Shown: one piece after another, positions 43,241 through 51,582 of the stretch
How the letters are laid out: every line of letters begins with the position of its first letter
Numbering within the stretch: the first letter of the stretch is position 1
Assembly (NCBI RefSeq): GCF_026342035.1
Contig: NZ_JAPENM010000014.1
Span: 40,928 to 104,927, forward strand
DNA length: 64,000 nt
DNA from: Aldersonia sp. NBC_00410
GTDB taxonomy: Bacteria > Actinomycetota > Actinomycetes > Mycobacteriales > Mycobacteriaceae
Direction of reading: 5' to 3'
Position numbers and translations under genes: made by a program
The notes under the pieces: model-generated
What the model was told of the DNA's origin: nothing
The model's input: the letters and a program-made list of their open reading frames with translations, nothing else
The model's database searches: none

Positions 43241-44563
43241 CTATGACCGTGGCTCTACCACTACCGGATCGCCGCAACTGTCGGGCAGCGCGATCAGTGA
43301 GCAGGGTGCGGGTTGGCGCGTCGGCCGGTAGGTGGAGGGCACTCCGTGGTGTTCGGTGATCTCGCGGTAGGCCGCTACCGCGACTGTCGGTCGTCGGGTC
43401 AGGGTGGGGTCGTGGACGGCATCGACGCTGTAGAGACCGAAGCGGGAACCGTAGTCACCCCATTCGTAGTTGTCGGTGAGGCTCCAGTAGTTGTAGGAGA
43501 CGACGTTGATGCCGTCTCGGCGTGCGCGCTGAATCCAATAGACGGTGTCGCGGAGGTGGTCGTCGCGGCGGTATCCGTCGGCGCGGTTCTGATCCGCGTC
43601 GGTAGCCAATCCGTTCTCGATGACCCGCAGCGGTTTGTTCGGATATTTGGCGGCGAAGTAGCGCAGCACGTAGTACATGCTCTCCGGTGATTGCGGCAGA
43701 TTCCAGAACGAGCCGCCCGAGGCAACGAACGACGACAGTTCCGACGGGGCGATCGAGTAGTACTGGTCGACGCCGATGAAGTCGAAGGAATCGACCATAC
43801 GGTCGGAGAAGACGGCTTCCAGCGCCGGCTCCACACCGGGCAGTGGGATGTAGGCGATGTTCGAGGAGACCTGGCCCCCCGGCTGCACGGCGTGGATGTA
43901 GGTCGTGATCGCCCGATGAGCCTCGATGATCCCGTCGACCATGAGCCCGGTGTTCGACGGCGCCAAACCACCGTAGGTCAGTTCCCGCCGGACGTATTCG
44001 CTGGGCTCGTTGAAGGTGATCCAGATCGGCTCGGCCCATCTGTAACGATCAACGACACGTCGCCCGAAAGCGGTCAGGGCTGCGGGCATCTCCGGGTTGT
44101 TCCACCCACCACGATCGACCGCCCAACCGGGATGGACCCAGTGATTCAACGTGATCATGGGGCGCATGCCGGCGGCTACGATGCGGCCGATCACCGCATC
44201 GTAGAACGCCCAACCGGCCGCGTCGTCGACACCGGGCTGCGGCTCGATGCGCGACCACTCCACCGACAAGCGATAGTTGTCCACACCGATCGAGGCCGCC
44301 CTGGCAACATCGCCCTCGTATTGGTGGAAGAAGTCCACGGCGTTTCCCACCGGCTCCTGCAGCTTCCCTTCGTTGCCGTAGCGCAGGTAGTTGGAGTCCT
44401 GGTTGAAACCTTCGGACTGGAAACCGGATTGAGCCACGCCGAACTCGAAGTCCGCTGGTAACACGGGAAGGTCTTCGGCTGCGGAGGGCGCCGCGAGGGC
44501 GGTGAGGGCCAGCACCGAGACCACTGCGCACAGCATCGCGGTGACAGTTGCCGATTGACGCAT
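43241..44563 (-). CDS. Secreted glycoside hydrolase family 1 (beta-glycosidase-like)
   Basis: 440 residues from the ATG at 44563 (GAAGGAAGGT upstream). It has a signal peptide (MRQSATVTAML, then a hydrophobic core, ending APSAAED). The catalytic pair is visible: the acid/base Glu in ITFNEPSEY and the nucleophile Glu in RVIENGLAT. YRLSVEWSRIEPQPG and NYWSLTDNYEW are further GH1 marks. It probably splits beta-glycosides outside the cell. An upstream palindrome suggests regulation. Confidence 0.88.
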   Translation of the reverse strand: MRQSATVTAMLCAVVSVLALTALAAPSAAEDLPVLPADFEFGVAQSGFQSEGFNQDSNYLRYGNEGKLQEPVGNAVDFFHQYEGDVARAASIGVDNYRLSVEWSRIEPQPGVDDAAGWAFYDAVIGRIVAAGMRPMITLNHWVHPGWAVDRGGWNNPEMPAALTAFGRRVVDRYRWAEPIWITFNEPSEYVRRELTYGGLAPSNTGLMVDGIIEAHRAITTYIHAVQPGGQVSSNIAYIPLPGVEPALEAVFSDRMVDSFDFIGVDQYYSIAPSELSSFVASGGSFWNLPQSPESMYYVLRYFAAKYPNKPLRVIENGLATDADQNRADGYRRDDHLRDTVYWIQRARRDGINVVSYNYWSLTDNYEWGDYGSRFGLYSVDAVHDPTLTRRPTVAVAAYREITEHHGVPSTYRPTRQPAPCSLIALPDSCGDPVVVEPRS

Positions 44564-44678
44564 ACCTTCCTTCGTTTCTGAATCCACGAAACTGCGTCGT
44601 GGGCACCCCCACCCGGGTCGGACAGTCGATCGAGGTGAACAGCGATCACGCCGCGCGTGCGGCTCGACACGCCACATT

Positions 44679-44698
44679 TGGATACGTTCACGTATCCA
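44679..44698. promoter_or_regulatory. Perfect inverted repeat TGGATACG-N4-CGTATCCA
   Basis: 8-bp arms, 116 nt upstream of the GH1 gene and 65 nt before a small plus-strand ORF. Probable operator; the regulator could be the TetR protein at 44877-45494. Confidence 0.55.
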
Positions 44699-44762
44699 GG
44701 TACGTCGATGTCTTCGGAATTATTGGGTTCGGACTGAGTAGTGTCAAGGAGGCACACTCGAC

Positions 44763-44849
44763 ATGAACTGTCCTGCAGGAGTAGTTGGCGCGGACAGCTC
44801 CCACCACATGGAAATCTCCAACCGTTGCTTGGCGGGTCGGGTCTGCTGA
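44763..44849 (+). CDS. Possible 28-residue ORF with strong ribosome site
   Basis: AAGGAGG (44746-44752) sits 10 nt before an ATG that opens 28 codons (MNCPAGVVGADSSHH at the start, three Cys). It lies in the gap between the GH1 and TetR genes, just past the palindrome. It could be a small protein, a leader peptide or the start of a lost gene. Confidence 0.3.
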   Translation: MNCPAGVVGADSSHHMEISNRCLAGRVC

Positions 44850-44876
44850 GCTAATCGTCCGAAGAGCTGGTCGAGC

Positions 44877-45494
44877 TCAGGTGCCGTCAAGCGAGTTCTC
44901 GGAGGGACGGCGGGCAGTGATCATCTCCGTCATCTCGTTCACCCAGGTGTCGTCGAGGGCGGCGTCCTGGCGAATGAGGATGCGGAAAATTGCGGTGCCC
45001 GCGACCACCTCGACGAGCATGGGCAATTGGTCATCGTCGCGGCGCTCCTGACCGAAGCGTGATTCGAAAGCGGTCAGATTCCCGGCCAATCGGGCGATCA
45101 TCATGTTGTGCAGTTCGGGGTCGGCAACGGTGTCGGCGATCAGACCCGGCAATGCCAATCGCACCTCAGGTTTGTCGAAGATCACCTGGATTGTCTCGAC
45201 CAGAGCCCTGATCTCGTTGCGGATATCTCCCGAATGGTCCGGCGTGGGAACCGATTCGGCGAACAACACTGCTTCGTGGACAAGTTGCGCCTTGCCCGAC
45301 CACCGCCGGTAGATGGCAGCCGTGGTGGTCTCGGCGCGCGCGGCGATCGCCGACAACGACAACGCGGAATAGCCCGTCTCGAGAATCAATTCTCGGGTGG
45401 CGGCAATGATCGCGGCATCAATCCTGCTGTCGCGCGGCCGTCCCGGCGCCGACTGCGCAGACCCCTTGCCATCCTTCGGGCTTTCTGCTGTCAT
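44877..45494 (-). CDS. TetR-family regulator
   Basis: A 205-residue protein with the TetR domain SLSAIAARAETTTAAIYRRW then SGKAQLVHEAV (about residues 46-76) and a TetR_C-like end domain (RLAGNLTAFESRF). It is divergent from the three-gene phosphotransferase cluster at 45545, so it probably controls that cluster; the GH1 gene is the other possible target. Confidence 0.85.
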   Translation of the reverse strand: MTAESPKDGKGSAQSAPGRPRDSRIDAAIIAATRELILETGYSALSLSAIAARAETTTAAIYRRWSGKAQLVHEAVLFAESVPTPDHSGDIRNEIRALVETIQVIFDKPEVRLALPGLIADTVADPELHNMMIARLAGNLTAFESRFGQERRDDDQLPMLVEVVAGTAIFRILIRQDAALDDTWVNEMTEMITARRPSENSLDGT

Positions 45495-45544
45495 GACTTC
45501 ATCATAGTTCCAATATAGTGTGCATCGTATTTGAGGGAGTGCTT

Positions 45545-46660
45545 GTGAACTTGAGCCCGCTCGACGAGTATCCGATTCATCAGGCGCCTGTGCCGTTGAC
45601 CTGGCCGGCCACGTCCGATCGAAACTTCTACGACCGGTCGTATTTCAACGTGCTCGACCGGGACGGCCGCTTCATGGCGCTGACCGGAATCGGCTACTAC
45701 CCGCGCCTCGGCGTCAAAGACGCCTACTTCGTCGTCCGTCGCGGCGACGTGCAGACCGCGCTACACCTGAGCGACACGATCGACGACGACCGCCTTCACC
45801 AGAACGTCAACGGCTACCGTCTCGAGGTCATCGAACCACTGCAGGAGATGCACCTGACACTGGCGCAGACCGAAGGAATTTCCGCAGACCTCACCTGGCG
45901 CGGGCTGTTTCCTGCCGCCCTCGAGAAGCCGCACGAGATGCTCACCGAGCGGCGAGTGACGTTGCAGGCGTGCCGCTTCGCCCAAGTCGGCTCCTGGGAG
46001 GGCTGGATCGACGTCGACGGCGAACGGCTGGAAGTCAGACATGACACCAGCGTGGCGAGCCGCGACCGATCGTGGGGGATCCGACCTGTCGGTGAGGCCG
46101 AGCCGGCCGGTCGGCCGGACGCTTCGTTTCGCGGAATGTGGTGGCTCTACCTGCCCTTGGCCTTCGACGACTACCAACTGTTCTTGATCCTGCAAGAGGA
46201 TCCCGATGGCCACCGTAGCCTCTACGACTGCACACGCCGCTGGCGAGACGGCCGCGTCGAACAACTCGACGGAGTGCGCGCCACCATCGACTACAAGACC
46301 GGAACCAGGATTCCGCAGGGCGCCCACGTCGAGTTCATGAACCGTGCAGGGGACCGAATACAACTAGATGTCGAATCGAAGCTGTTCGCGCCTATCGCTT
46401 TCGGGTCGGGGTACGGTGGCGACTCCTCGTGGGCACACGGCAGCTGGAAGGGCGGTCCGTTCGCCGAACGCGTCAGCTTCGACCTCACGGACCCGGAGGT
46501 GATGGCCCGAGCGCCGTTCAGTCTCATCGACCACGTCGGCAAAGCTGTGTGCACTGAAGCCGACGGGACGATCCGCGAGGGTGCGGGTTTGTTCGAGCAC
46601 GGCGTGATCGGCCCGCACCACCCGTCGGGCTTCTCCGACTGGACAGACGTAGCGGACTAG
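45545..46660 (+). CDS. Uncharacterised actinobacterial protein (tyrosine/tryptophan-rich beta protein)
   Basis: 371 residues from the GTG at 45545, with GAGGGAG 6 nt upstream. The composition is soluble and beta-rich, with many aromatic and His residues (SDRNFYDRSYFNVL, RGMWWLYLPLAFDDYQL). It resembles the lipocalin-like or hydroxysteroid-dehydrogenase-linked DUFs common in sterol- and terpene-degrading actinobacteria, but I cannot name the family with certainty. First gene of a tight cluster with LLM and phosphotransferase genes. Confidence 0.75.
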   Translation: MNLSPLDEYPIHQAPVPLTWPATSDRNFYDRSYFNVLDRDGRFMALTGIGYYPRLGVKDAYFVVRRGDVQTALHLSDTIDDDRLHQNVNGYRLEVIEPLQEMHLTLAQTEGISADLTWRGLFPAALEKPHEMLTERRVTLQACRFAQVGSWEGWIDVDGERLEVRHDTSVASRDRSWGIRPVGEAEPAGRPDASFRGMWWLYLPLAFDDYQLFLILQEDPDGHRSLYDCTRRWRDGRVEQLDGVRATIDYKTGTRIPQGAHVEFMNRAGDRIQLDVESKLFAPIAFGSGYGGDSSWAHGSWKGGPFAERVSFDLTDPEVMARAPFSLIDHVGKAVCTEADGTIREGAGLFEHGVIGPHHPSGFSDWTDVAD

Positions 46661-46671
46661 GCGCGACTTTA

Positions 46672-47676
46672 GTGAAAATCATGACAGCGCTGTTCGGGCC
46701 CACTGATGCGGTCGAACGCGCACAAGTGCTCGAGGAAGCCGGTGCATCCGGCGTGTTCACCTTCGAAGGACCGTTCGACGTGTTCACGCCGCTGGTGCTC
46801 GCATCGTCGGTCAAGGGACTCGACGTGATGTCGAACGTCGCGATCGCGTTCCCCCGCAATCCGATTCAACTCGCCCATCAAGCCAACGATCTGCAACTGT
46901 TGAGCGAGGGGCGCTTCATCCTGGGTCTGGGCACGCAGGTGCGTGCGCAGATCGAGAAGCGCTACGGGGCGCAGTTCGATCGTCCAGTCGCGCGGATGAA
47001 GGAAATGGTGGGGGCGTTGCGAGCGATCTTCGCGACGTGGAATGAGGGCGAACGGCTGGACTTTCGCGGTGAGTACTACCGGCATACCTTGATGACGCCG
47101 ACCTTCGTACCGGGGCCGAACCCATTCGGTCCGCCGCCGATCTATCTCGGAGCGCTCGGGCCTCGGCTGACCAAAGCCACCGCAGAAGTGGCCGACGGTC
47201 TGTTGGTGATGCCTTTCGGATCGAAGCGGTTCCTTCACGAGACGACGCTGCCGGCCGTTCGCGACGGTCTGTCTGCTGCCGGCCGGAGCGAGGACGATTT
47301 CGAAGTGGTGCCTGAGATCATCGTGTCGGTAGGTACCGGACGAGACGACGACCATGCCTCGACTCGGATGCTGCTGGCGTTCTACGGCTCCACCCCGGCA
47401 TACCGGCCGGTGCTCGACGCCCACGGCTGGGGCGATTTGCAACCGGAACTCAACGCGATGTCCAAGCAGGGCCGCTGGCAGGAGATGGCCTCGTTGATCG
47501 ACGACGACATACTGCACACGATCGCCGCCTGTGGTACCCCGGCCGAGGTGGCCGCGCACATCCGTGACCGCGTCGACGGTGTGTCGGACCGGATCTGCCT
47601 GTATCAACCGGGCCCCATTGAGGTCGATGCGCTCGCCGAAATCGTCGACGCATTGGGAGGATCATCATGTCGCTGA
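46672..47676 (+). CDS. LLM-class F420-dependent-type oxidoreductase
   Basis: A 334-residue luciferase-like protein of the TIGR03617-like type: NVAIAFPRNPIQLAHQA, GRFILGLGTQVRAQIEKR and PIYLGALGPRLTKATAE. The GTG start at 46672 is 11 nt after the previous stop. Its end overlaps the phosphotransferase start by 10 nt, so the three genes are one operon. Confidence 0.85.
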   Translation: MKIMTALFGPTDAVERAQVLEEAGASGVFTFEGPFDVFTPLVLASSVKGLDVMSNVAIAFPRNPIQLAHQANDLQLLSEGRFILGLGTQVRAQIEKRYGAQFDRPVARMKEMVGALRAIFATWNEGERLDFRGEYYRHTLMTPTFVPGPNPFGPPPIYLGALGPRLTKATAEVADGLLVMPFGSKRFLHETTLPAVRDGLSAAGRSEDDFEVVPEIIVSVGTGRDDDHASTRMLLAFYGSTPAYRPVLDAHGWGDLQPELNAMSKQGRWQEMASLIDDDILHTIAACGTPAEVAAHIRDRVDGVSDRICLYQPGPIEVDALAEIVDALGGSSCR

Positions 47677-50045
47677 CAACAATCGAACTCGACCGGGTCA
47701 CTGACGACCGTTACGGCGGCAAAGCGGCCGGACTCGCGCAGTTGCGCCGCCTCGGACTTCCGGTGCCGGTGGGATTCGTCATCGCTGATGCTGCCGAGCG
47801 GGTCACCATCGATGATGTGGGAGAATTGTTCTCCCGAATGGCCGCAGTCGGCGCGACCCCACTGGCCGTCAGGTCCTCGGCAGTCGGGGAAGACGGTGAC
47901 GACCAGTCATTCGCAGGGCAATACGACACCGTGCTGGGTGTGGACTCCGTCGATGACTTCGCCGCGGCCGTGCAGACGTGCGCCGCCTCCGTGCATTCGC
48001 AACGAGCCTCGGCCTACAGCGGGCAACCCAAGGCCACCATGCATCTGGTGGTGCAGCATATGGTGGACGCGCGCGCCGCCGGCGTTGTGTTCACCGCGGA
48101 TCCGGCAACCGGCCGGCGCGACCTGACGGTGATCGACGCCATCGCCGGGCTCGGCGAAGCGCTGGTCGACGGTACGGCGTCTTCGGACCACATCGTCCTG
48201 GATTCCCGCGGCAACCCCGCCGTTCGCGATGTCGGCGAGGTGCCGGTGTTGTCGCCAGATGAGGTGGCGGATATCCGGTCCGCAGCCCTGCGCGCTGCGC
48301 AACACTGGGGCAGGCCAATGGATCTCGAGTGGGCGATCGACCAATCCGGCAAACTGTGGTGGCTGCAGGCTCGACCGATCACCACTCTGCCCGGTGATCT
48401 CAGCGAGATGGATTCGCCTCTCGCGGGTGCAGACCACGTGTACACGCGCTGCAACATCGGCGAGATGATGCCGGGAGCATTCTGCCCGTTGACCGCATCG
48501 GTCTCCGGCTTCGCCATCGACTACGCGATGCAGATGACGCAGGTGGTGGCGCGGGCACAACAGAGCTACGAGCAGCCGTGGCTACAGGTCGGCTATTTTC
48601 AGGGCCACATGTTCCTGAACATGACCGAGGGGACAGGTCTGAGCGCTGGGCTCCTGGGCAATTCGTTGGAGCAGTTCTCCATCTCGATCTGCGGTCGGGT
48701 GGTCGACGAATTGGAGCCAAAACCACCAAAACGGTTCGTTAGCAAGCTGATCAACACGGTTCGGCTCACCACGTACGCGTTGTCCGCCGGCCCCGCGATT
48801 CGGCGCCTCGAGGAGCAGATCGCCGAGTTTCACATCCCTACGAGCGATGACCCTCGACTCGTGTTGCACCAGTTGAACTCTGGCGTGCAGCAGTACTGCG
48901 ATATCACGCTGACACATGTGCGGTCATCATCGCGCGCGGCGGTTGCCGCCAACATTCTGGAAAGCGTCCTGATGAGACGAGCAGTCAAGGAAGGACGTGG
49001 CGAGGACGAGGGTCGAGCCGAAGCAACGCGACTCATGGCCGGCGCCTCCGATGTCGAGAGCGCACTTATGCTCGAGGAGCTCGATTCGGTGGTGAACACC
49101 ATCGCTGCCGACGACGCGGCCGCCGAGAAGTTCTTGGCGGAGGAGCCGGATGTCGCGGTCAACGAGCTGCGGGCCACGCGTAGCGCCAGCGGTATGGCGT
49201 TGGAGGAGTTCTTGACCCGTCACGGTCACCGCGGCTACCGCGAGCTGTGCATGCGTGACCCATCCTGGGCCGAGGATCCGGAAGGGCTGGGTGCCATGAT
49301 GCAGGTGATGGTGCGCTCGGCGCTCGATCCAGCTGATCGGGGACCGGCAAGGACCCACGTTGAAGCGCCCAGATCTTCCACCATCAGATTTCTTGCCCGG
49401 TTGGCGCAGGGCGGTGCACGTGGGCGCGAGGAGACGAAATCGAAGATGGCGCTGATGGCGCATGCGCTCAAGCTGGGCTACCGCCACCTCGGTGAGGTGC
49501 TGGTCAAGGTCGGACGACTGCCCGACTCAGATCTGGTGTTCTTCTTCGACCGTGCGGAATTGAACCGGGTCGTTGGTTCGGAAGACGTCACCGGCCTCGT
49601 GCAGAGCGCGCTGAAGCGTCGGGAAGCGCTGGCGTTCCAGAACTCTCTCGAGTTCGACGACGTGTCTGTCGGGCGACCGACCCCGCTCATCGCCCGGCCT
49701 CAGCGCGGTGTCACCGACGATGAGATCATCGGCCGACCCGCAAGTCGCGGAACCGTGGAAGGTGTTGTGCGCGTCGCGAAATCGATCGTCGATGCGCGCG
49801 AGCTGCAGCGGGGAGAGATCCTCGTGACGCCAGTCACCGACGTTGGGTGGACGCCGTACTTCACAGTCATCGCGGCGCTGGTCACGGATATCGGCAGCTC
49901 GGTATCCCATGGCGCTGTGGTGGCGCGCGAATACGGTTTGCCCTGCGTCGTCAACACCTTGGTGGCCACCCAGTCGCTCGAGACCGGCGACCGTGTACGC
50001 GTGGATGGAGACCGAGGCGTGGTCACCCGTCTCGACCAGTCCTGA
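47667..50045 (+). CDS. PEP-synthase/rifampin-phosphotransferase-like enzyme
   Basis: A 792-residue three-part phosphotransferase. The N-terminal ATP-grasp part has LAVRSSAVGEDG, SFAGQYDTVLGV and AAGVVFTADPATGRRD, and ends DLEWAIDQSGKLWWLQARP. A central substrate part of about 400 residues follows. The C-terminal swivelling phospho-histidine domain has SVSHGAVVAREYG (His748). This is the layout of rifampin phosphotransferases and unlike PEP synthase, which carries a C-terminal barrel. The real substrate may be a metabolite of the cluster rather than rifamycin. GGAGG precedes the ATG. Confidence 0.83.
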   Translation: MSLTTIELDRVTDDRYGGKAAGLAQLRRLGLPVPVGFVIADAAERVTIDDVGELFSRMAAVGATPLAVRSSAVGEDGDDQSFAGQYDTVLGVDSVDDFAAAVQTCAASVHSQRASAYSGQPKATMHLVVQHMVDARAAGVVFTADPATGRRDLTVIDAIAGLGEALVDGTASSDHIVLDSRGNPAVRDVGEVPVLSPDEVADIRSAALRAAQHWGRPMDLEWAIDQSGKLWWLQARPITTLPGDLSEMDSPLAGADHVYTRCNIGEMMPGAFCPLTASVSGFAIDYAMQMTQVVARAQQSYEQPWLQVGYFQGHMFLNMTEGTGLSAGLLGNSLEQFSISICGRVVDELEPKPPKRFVSKLINTVRLTTYALSAGPAIRRLEEQIAEFHIPTSDDPRLVLHQLNSGVQQYCDITLTHVRSSSRAAVAANILESVLMRRAVKEGRGEDEGRAEATRLMAGASDVESALMLEELDSVVNTIAADDAAAEKFLAEEPDVAVNELRATRSASGMALEEFLTRHGHRGYRELCMRDPSWAEDPEGLGAMMQVMVRSALDPADRGPARTHVEAPRSSTIRFLARLAQGGARGREETKSKMALMAHALKLGYRHLGEVLVKVGRLPDSDLVFFFDRAELNRVVGSEDVTGLVQSALKRREALAFQNSLEFDDVSVGRPTPLIARPQRGVTDDEIIGRPASRGTVEGVVRVAKSIVDARELQRGEILVTPVTDVGWTPYFTVIAALVTDIGSSVSHGAVVAREYGLPCVVNTLVATQSLETGDRVRVDGDRGVVTRLDQS

Positions 50046-50086
50046 CCTGTACGCCGAGCGAGGTTTGGACCGCGGAACGGGCGAAG

Positions 50087-50111
50087 TTATTCGCATACCG
50101 CGCGAATAACT
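50087..50111 (+). terminator. Hairpin GTTATTCGC/GCGAATAAC after the phosphotransferase gene
   Basis: A 9-bp perfect stem with a 7-nt loop, 41 nt after the stop codon. It is more AT-rich than most terminators here, so an operator role is also possible. Confidence 0.45.
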
Positions 50112-50177
50112 CGACACCAAAGTCCCCGGCACCCTCACCGCCTGGGCACGCACCAGACGCGGCGACTCGCTCGGCAG

Positions 50178-50612
50178 ATGCCCCCTAGGCATCCCCGCCC
50201 GCCGGAGGATCACTCGAAACAGACCAATGGATCCCCCGCCATCGCCATCACACCCGTAAACCCCAGAGCCGCACACCGCCCTGAACACCGTCGAACCGGC
50301 AACCTGCAGCTCGCCGAACTCCACGCCGCCGGACGGGCCTGCCCCGACAACGAAGACGCCCGGCCTGTACGGCCCCTCGACCAGGTGCGATTCGTGCTGT
50401 GGATGAGCGCACAGCAAGCCAACCCCAAAGCCAGAGCTGCCGCGACACACGTCGCCGGGTCGCTGCAACATCTCGACCTCATCGCTGGCCAACTCATCGG
50501 CGCCATCACCCTCTACCCGCTGCCCGGAACCCGCTGCGCTAGCAAGTCGCCACACGAATCGCAGACCCTGCCCCAGGGACAGCGTGGCCGTAGACACCGT
50601 CACACTGAATAG
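50178..50612 (+). CDS. Possible hypothetical protein or remnant
   Basis: 144 codons are open. The middle (LDQVRFVLWMSAQQANPK, AGSLQHLDLIAGQLIGA) has helical character and GC-rich third positions, while the start is Pro/Arg-rich and has no ribosome site. No family is recognised. It may be the tail of a lost gene. Confidence 0.3.
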   Translation: MPPRHPRPPEDHSKQTNGSPAIAITPVNPRAAHRPEHRRTGNLQLAELHAAGRACPDNEDARPVRPLDQVRFVLWMSAQQANPKARAAATHVAGSLQHLDLIAGQLIGAITLYPLPGTRCASKSPHESQTLPQGQRGRRHRHTE

Positions 50613-50618
50613 AAAAAA

Positions 50619-50670
50619 TCTGTTGTCGTCACACTAGACATTGCAACAGAGCTGATGTAGCTTAGATGTC
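50619..50670 (+). promoter_or_regulatory. Promoter/operator zone of MerR locus 2
   Basis: TCTGTTG (50619-50625) and CAACAGA (50644-50650) are inverted arms 18 nt apart. TTGCAA (50641) followed about 16 nt later by TTAGAT could be -35 and -10 boxes, giving a start near 50675. Confidence 0.4.
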
Positions 50671-50707
50671 ATACACACGAACAAGTCCGATCGGCGCGGG
50701 AGAGAAT

Positions 50708-51088
50708 GAACTACCCGCAAGGAAGGATCGCCCAAGCTGGGGGTACCGAGACCGGCAAATGCAAGTCGCAGTACAGGTAAGTCGCAGTACAGGTAAGTCG
50801 CAGTACAGGTAAGTCGCAGTACAGGTAAGTCGCAGTACAGGTAAGTCGCAGTACAGGTAAGTCGCAGTACAGGTAAGTCGCAGTACAGGTAAGTCGCAGT
50901 ACAGGTAAGTCGCAGTACAGGTAAGTCGCAGTACAGGTAAGTCGCAGTACAGGTAAGTCGCAGTACAGGTCTCGGTACACCCGTTCAACGCTCGGGGTTC
51001 GCGCCTCCGAGTGCGGTAAGTGAAGTAAGTGAGTAGGAAAGTTGCATATCCCTCCTGGGCCCCGACGCCGCACCTGGCGTCGGGGCCC
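50708..51088 (+). ncRNA. Structured, repeat-bearing leader of MerR locus 2
   Basis: It contains in order: GAACTACCCGCA (also at 37544), a hairpin arm GTACCGAGACC (50743-50753), 13 tandem 16-bp repeats, the closing arm GGTCTCGGTAC (50968-50978), GGTAAGTGAA (also at 37866), and a GC-rich hairpin 51057-51069/51076-51088. That hairpin differs from the locus-1 one by a paired G-C to A-T change, which keeps the stem. Probably a transcribed 5' leader acting on the MerR gene. Confidence 0.6.
50763..50970. repeat. 13 perfect tandem copies of a 16-bp unit
   Basis: The unit AAGTCGCAGTACAGGT is repeated 13 times without a single change (208 bp). The period is not a multiple of 3, so it is not a coding repeat on one frame; every 48 nt the same 16-residue peptide would recur on the minus strand. 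Perfect copies suggest recent expansion by slippage and likely length variation between strains. It is not a CRISPR array: there are no spacers. Confidence 0.97.
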
Positions 51089-51149
51089 CTGACCTGTTCC
51101 GGACACATCTGCACCCGATCTGAAAGGCGCTGAACACATTCCGAACCCA

Positions 51150-51500
51150 TTGCCGCCGAACAGCCCTGACCACCACGATCTCGACAAGACGCTCGACTTC
51201 AAGTTCGACGACGAGGACTACCCCGCCTACAGCATGGGTCATGCCGCCGAAATCCTTGGTGTCACGCCAGCATTCCTGCGCAGCCTCGACGCCGCCCACC
51301 TGATCGCGCCAGGGCGCTCCGACGGCGGGCATCGGCGTTACTCCCGTTACCACTTGCGGTTGGCTGCCCGCGCCCGTGAACTCATCGACGCCGGCACCGC
51401 ACTCGAGGCGGCCTGCCGCATCATCATCCTCGAAGACCAACTCGCCGAAGCGCGCCGGATCAACGACACTCTGCGCCACCAGCAATCCGACACTCCGTAG
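51150..51500 (+). CDS. MerR-family regulator (HspR-like)
   Basis: About 116 residues. The winged-helix part is YSMGHAAEILGVTPAFLRS then LIAPGRSDGGHRRYSRYHL, followed by a short coiled coil (ACRIIILEDQLAEARRIND). There is no effector domain, as in HspR-type repressors. The start is unsure: TTG at 51150 has no good ribosome site; an in-frame ATT at 51138 lies behind AAAGG. It follows the structured leader and a GC-rich hairpin, which may control its expression. Confidence 0.82.
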   Translation: MPPNSPDHHDLDKTLDFKFDDEDYPAYSMGHAAEILGVTPAFLRSLDAAHLIAPGRSDGGHRRYSRYHLRLAARARELIDAGTALEAACRIIILEDQLAEARRINDTLRHQQSDTP

Positions 51501-51582
51501 CCAGTCCCCGAGTCGACACACGCTTCCCGAAAACGTCCGTGGCCGACGTTGGTTCGGCTGCACGATCAGGTGACAGTTTCGG

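Noticed and set aside
50763..50970. CRISPR array
   Set aside because: Units are 16 bp, directly joined, identical and without spacers; no cas genes are near.
50662..51202. Repeat protein encoded on the minus strand through the tandem array
   Set aside because: The 16-nt period leaves all frames open by chance and gives the same Cys/Leu/Tyr-rich peptide in shifted frames; no ribosome site or start signal supports translation.
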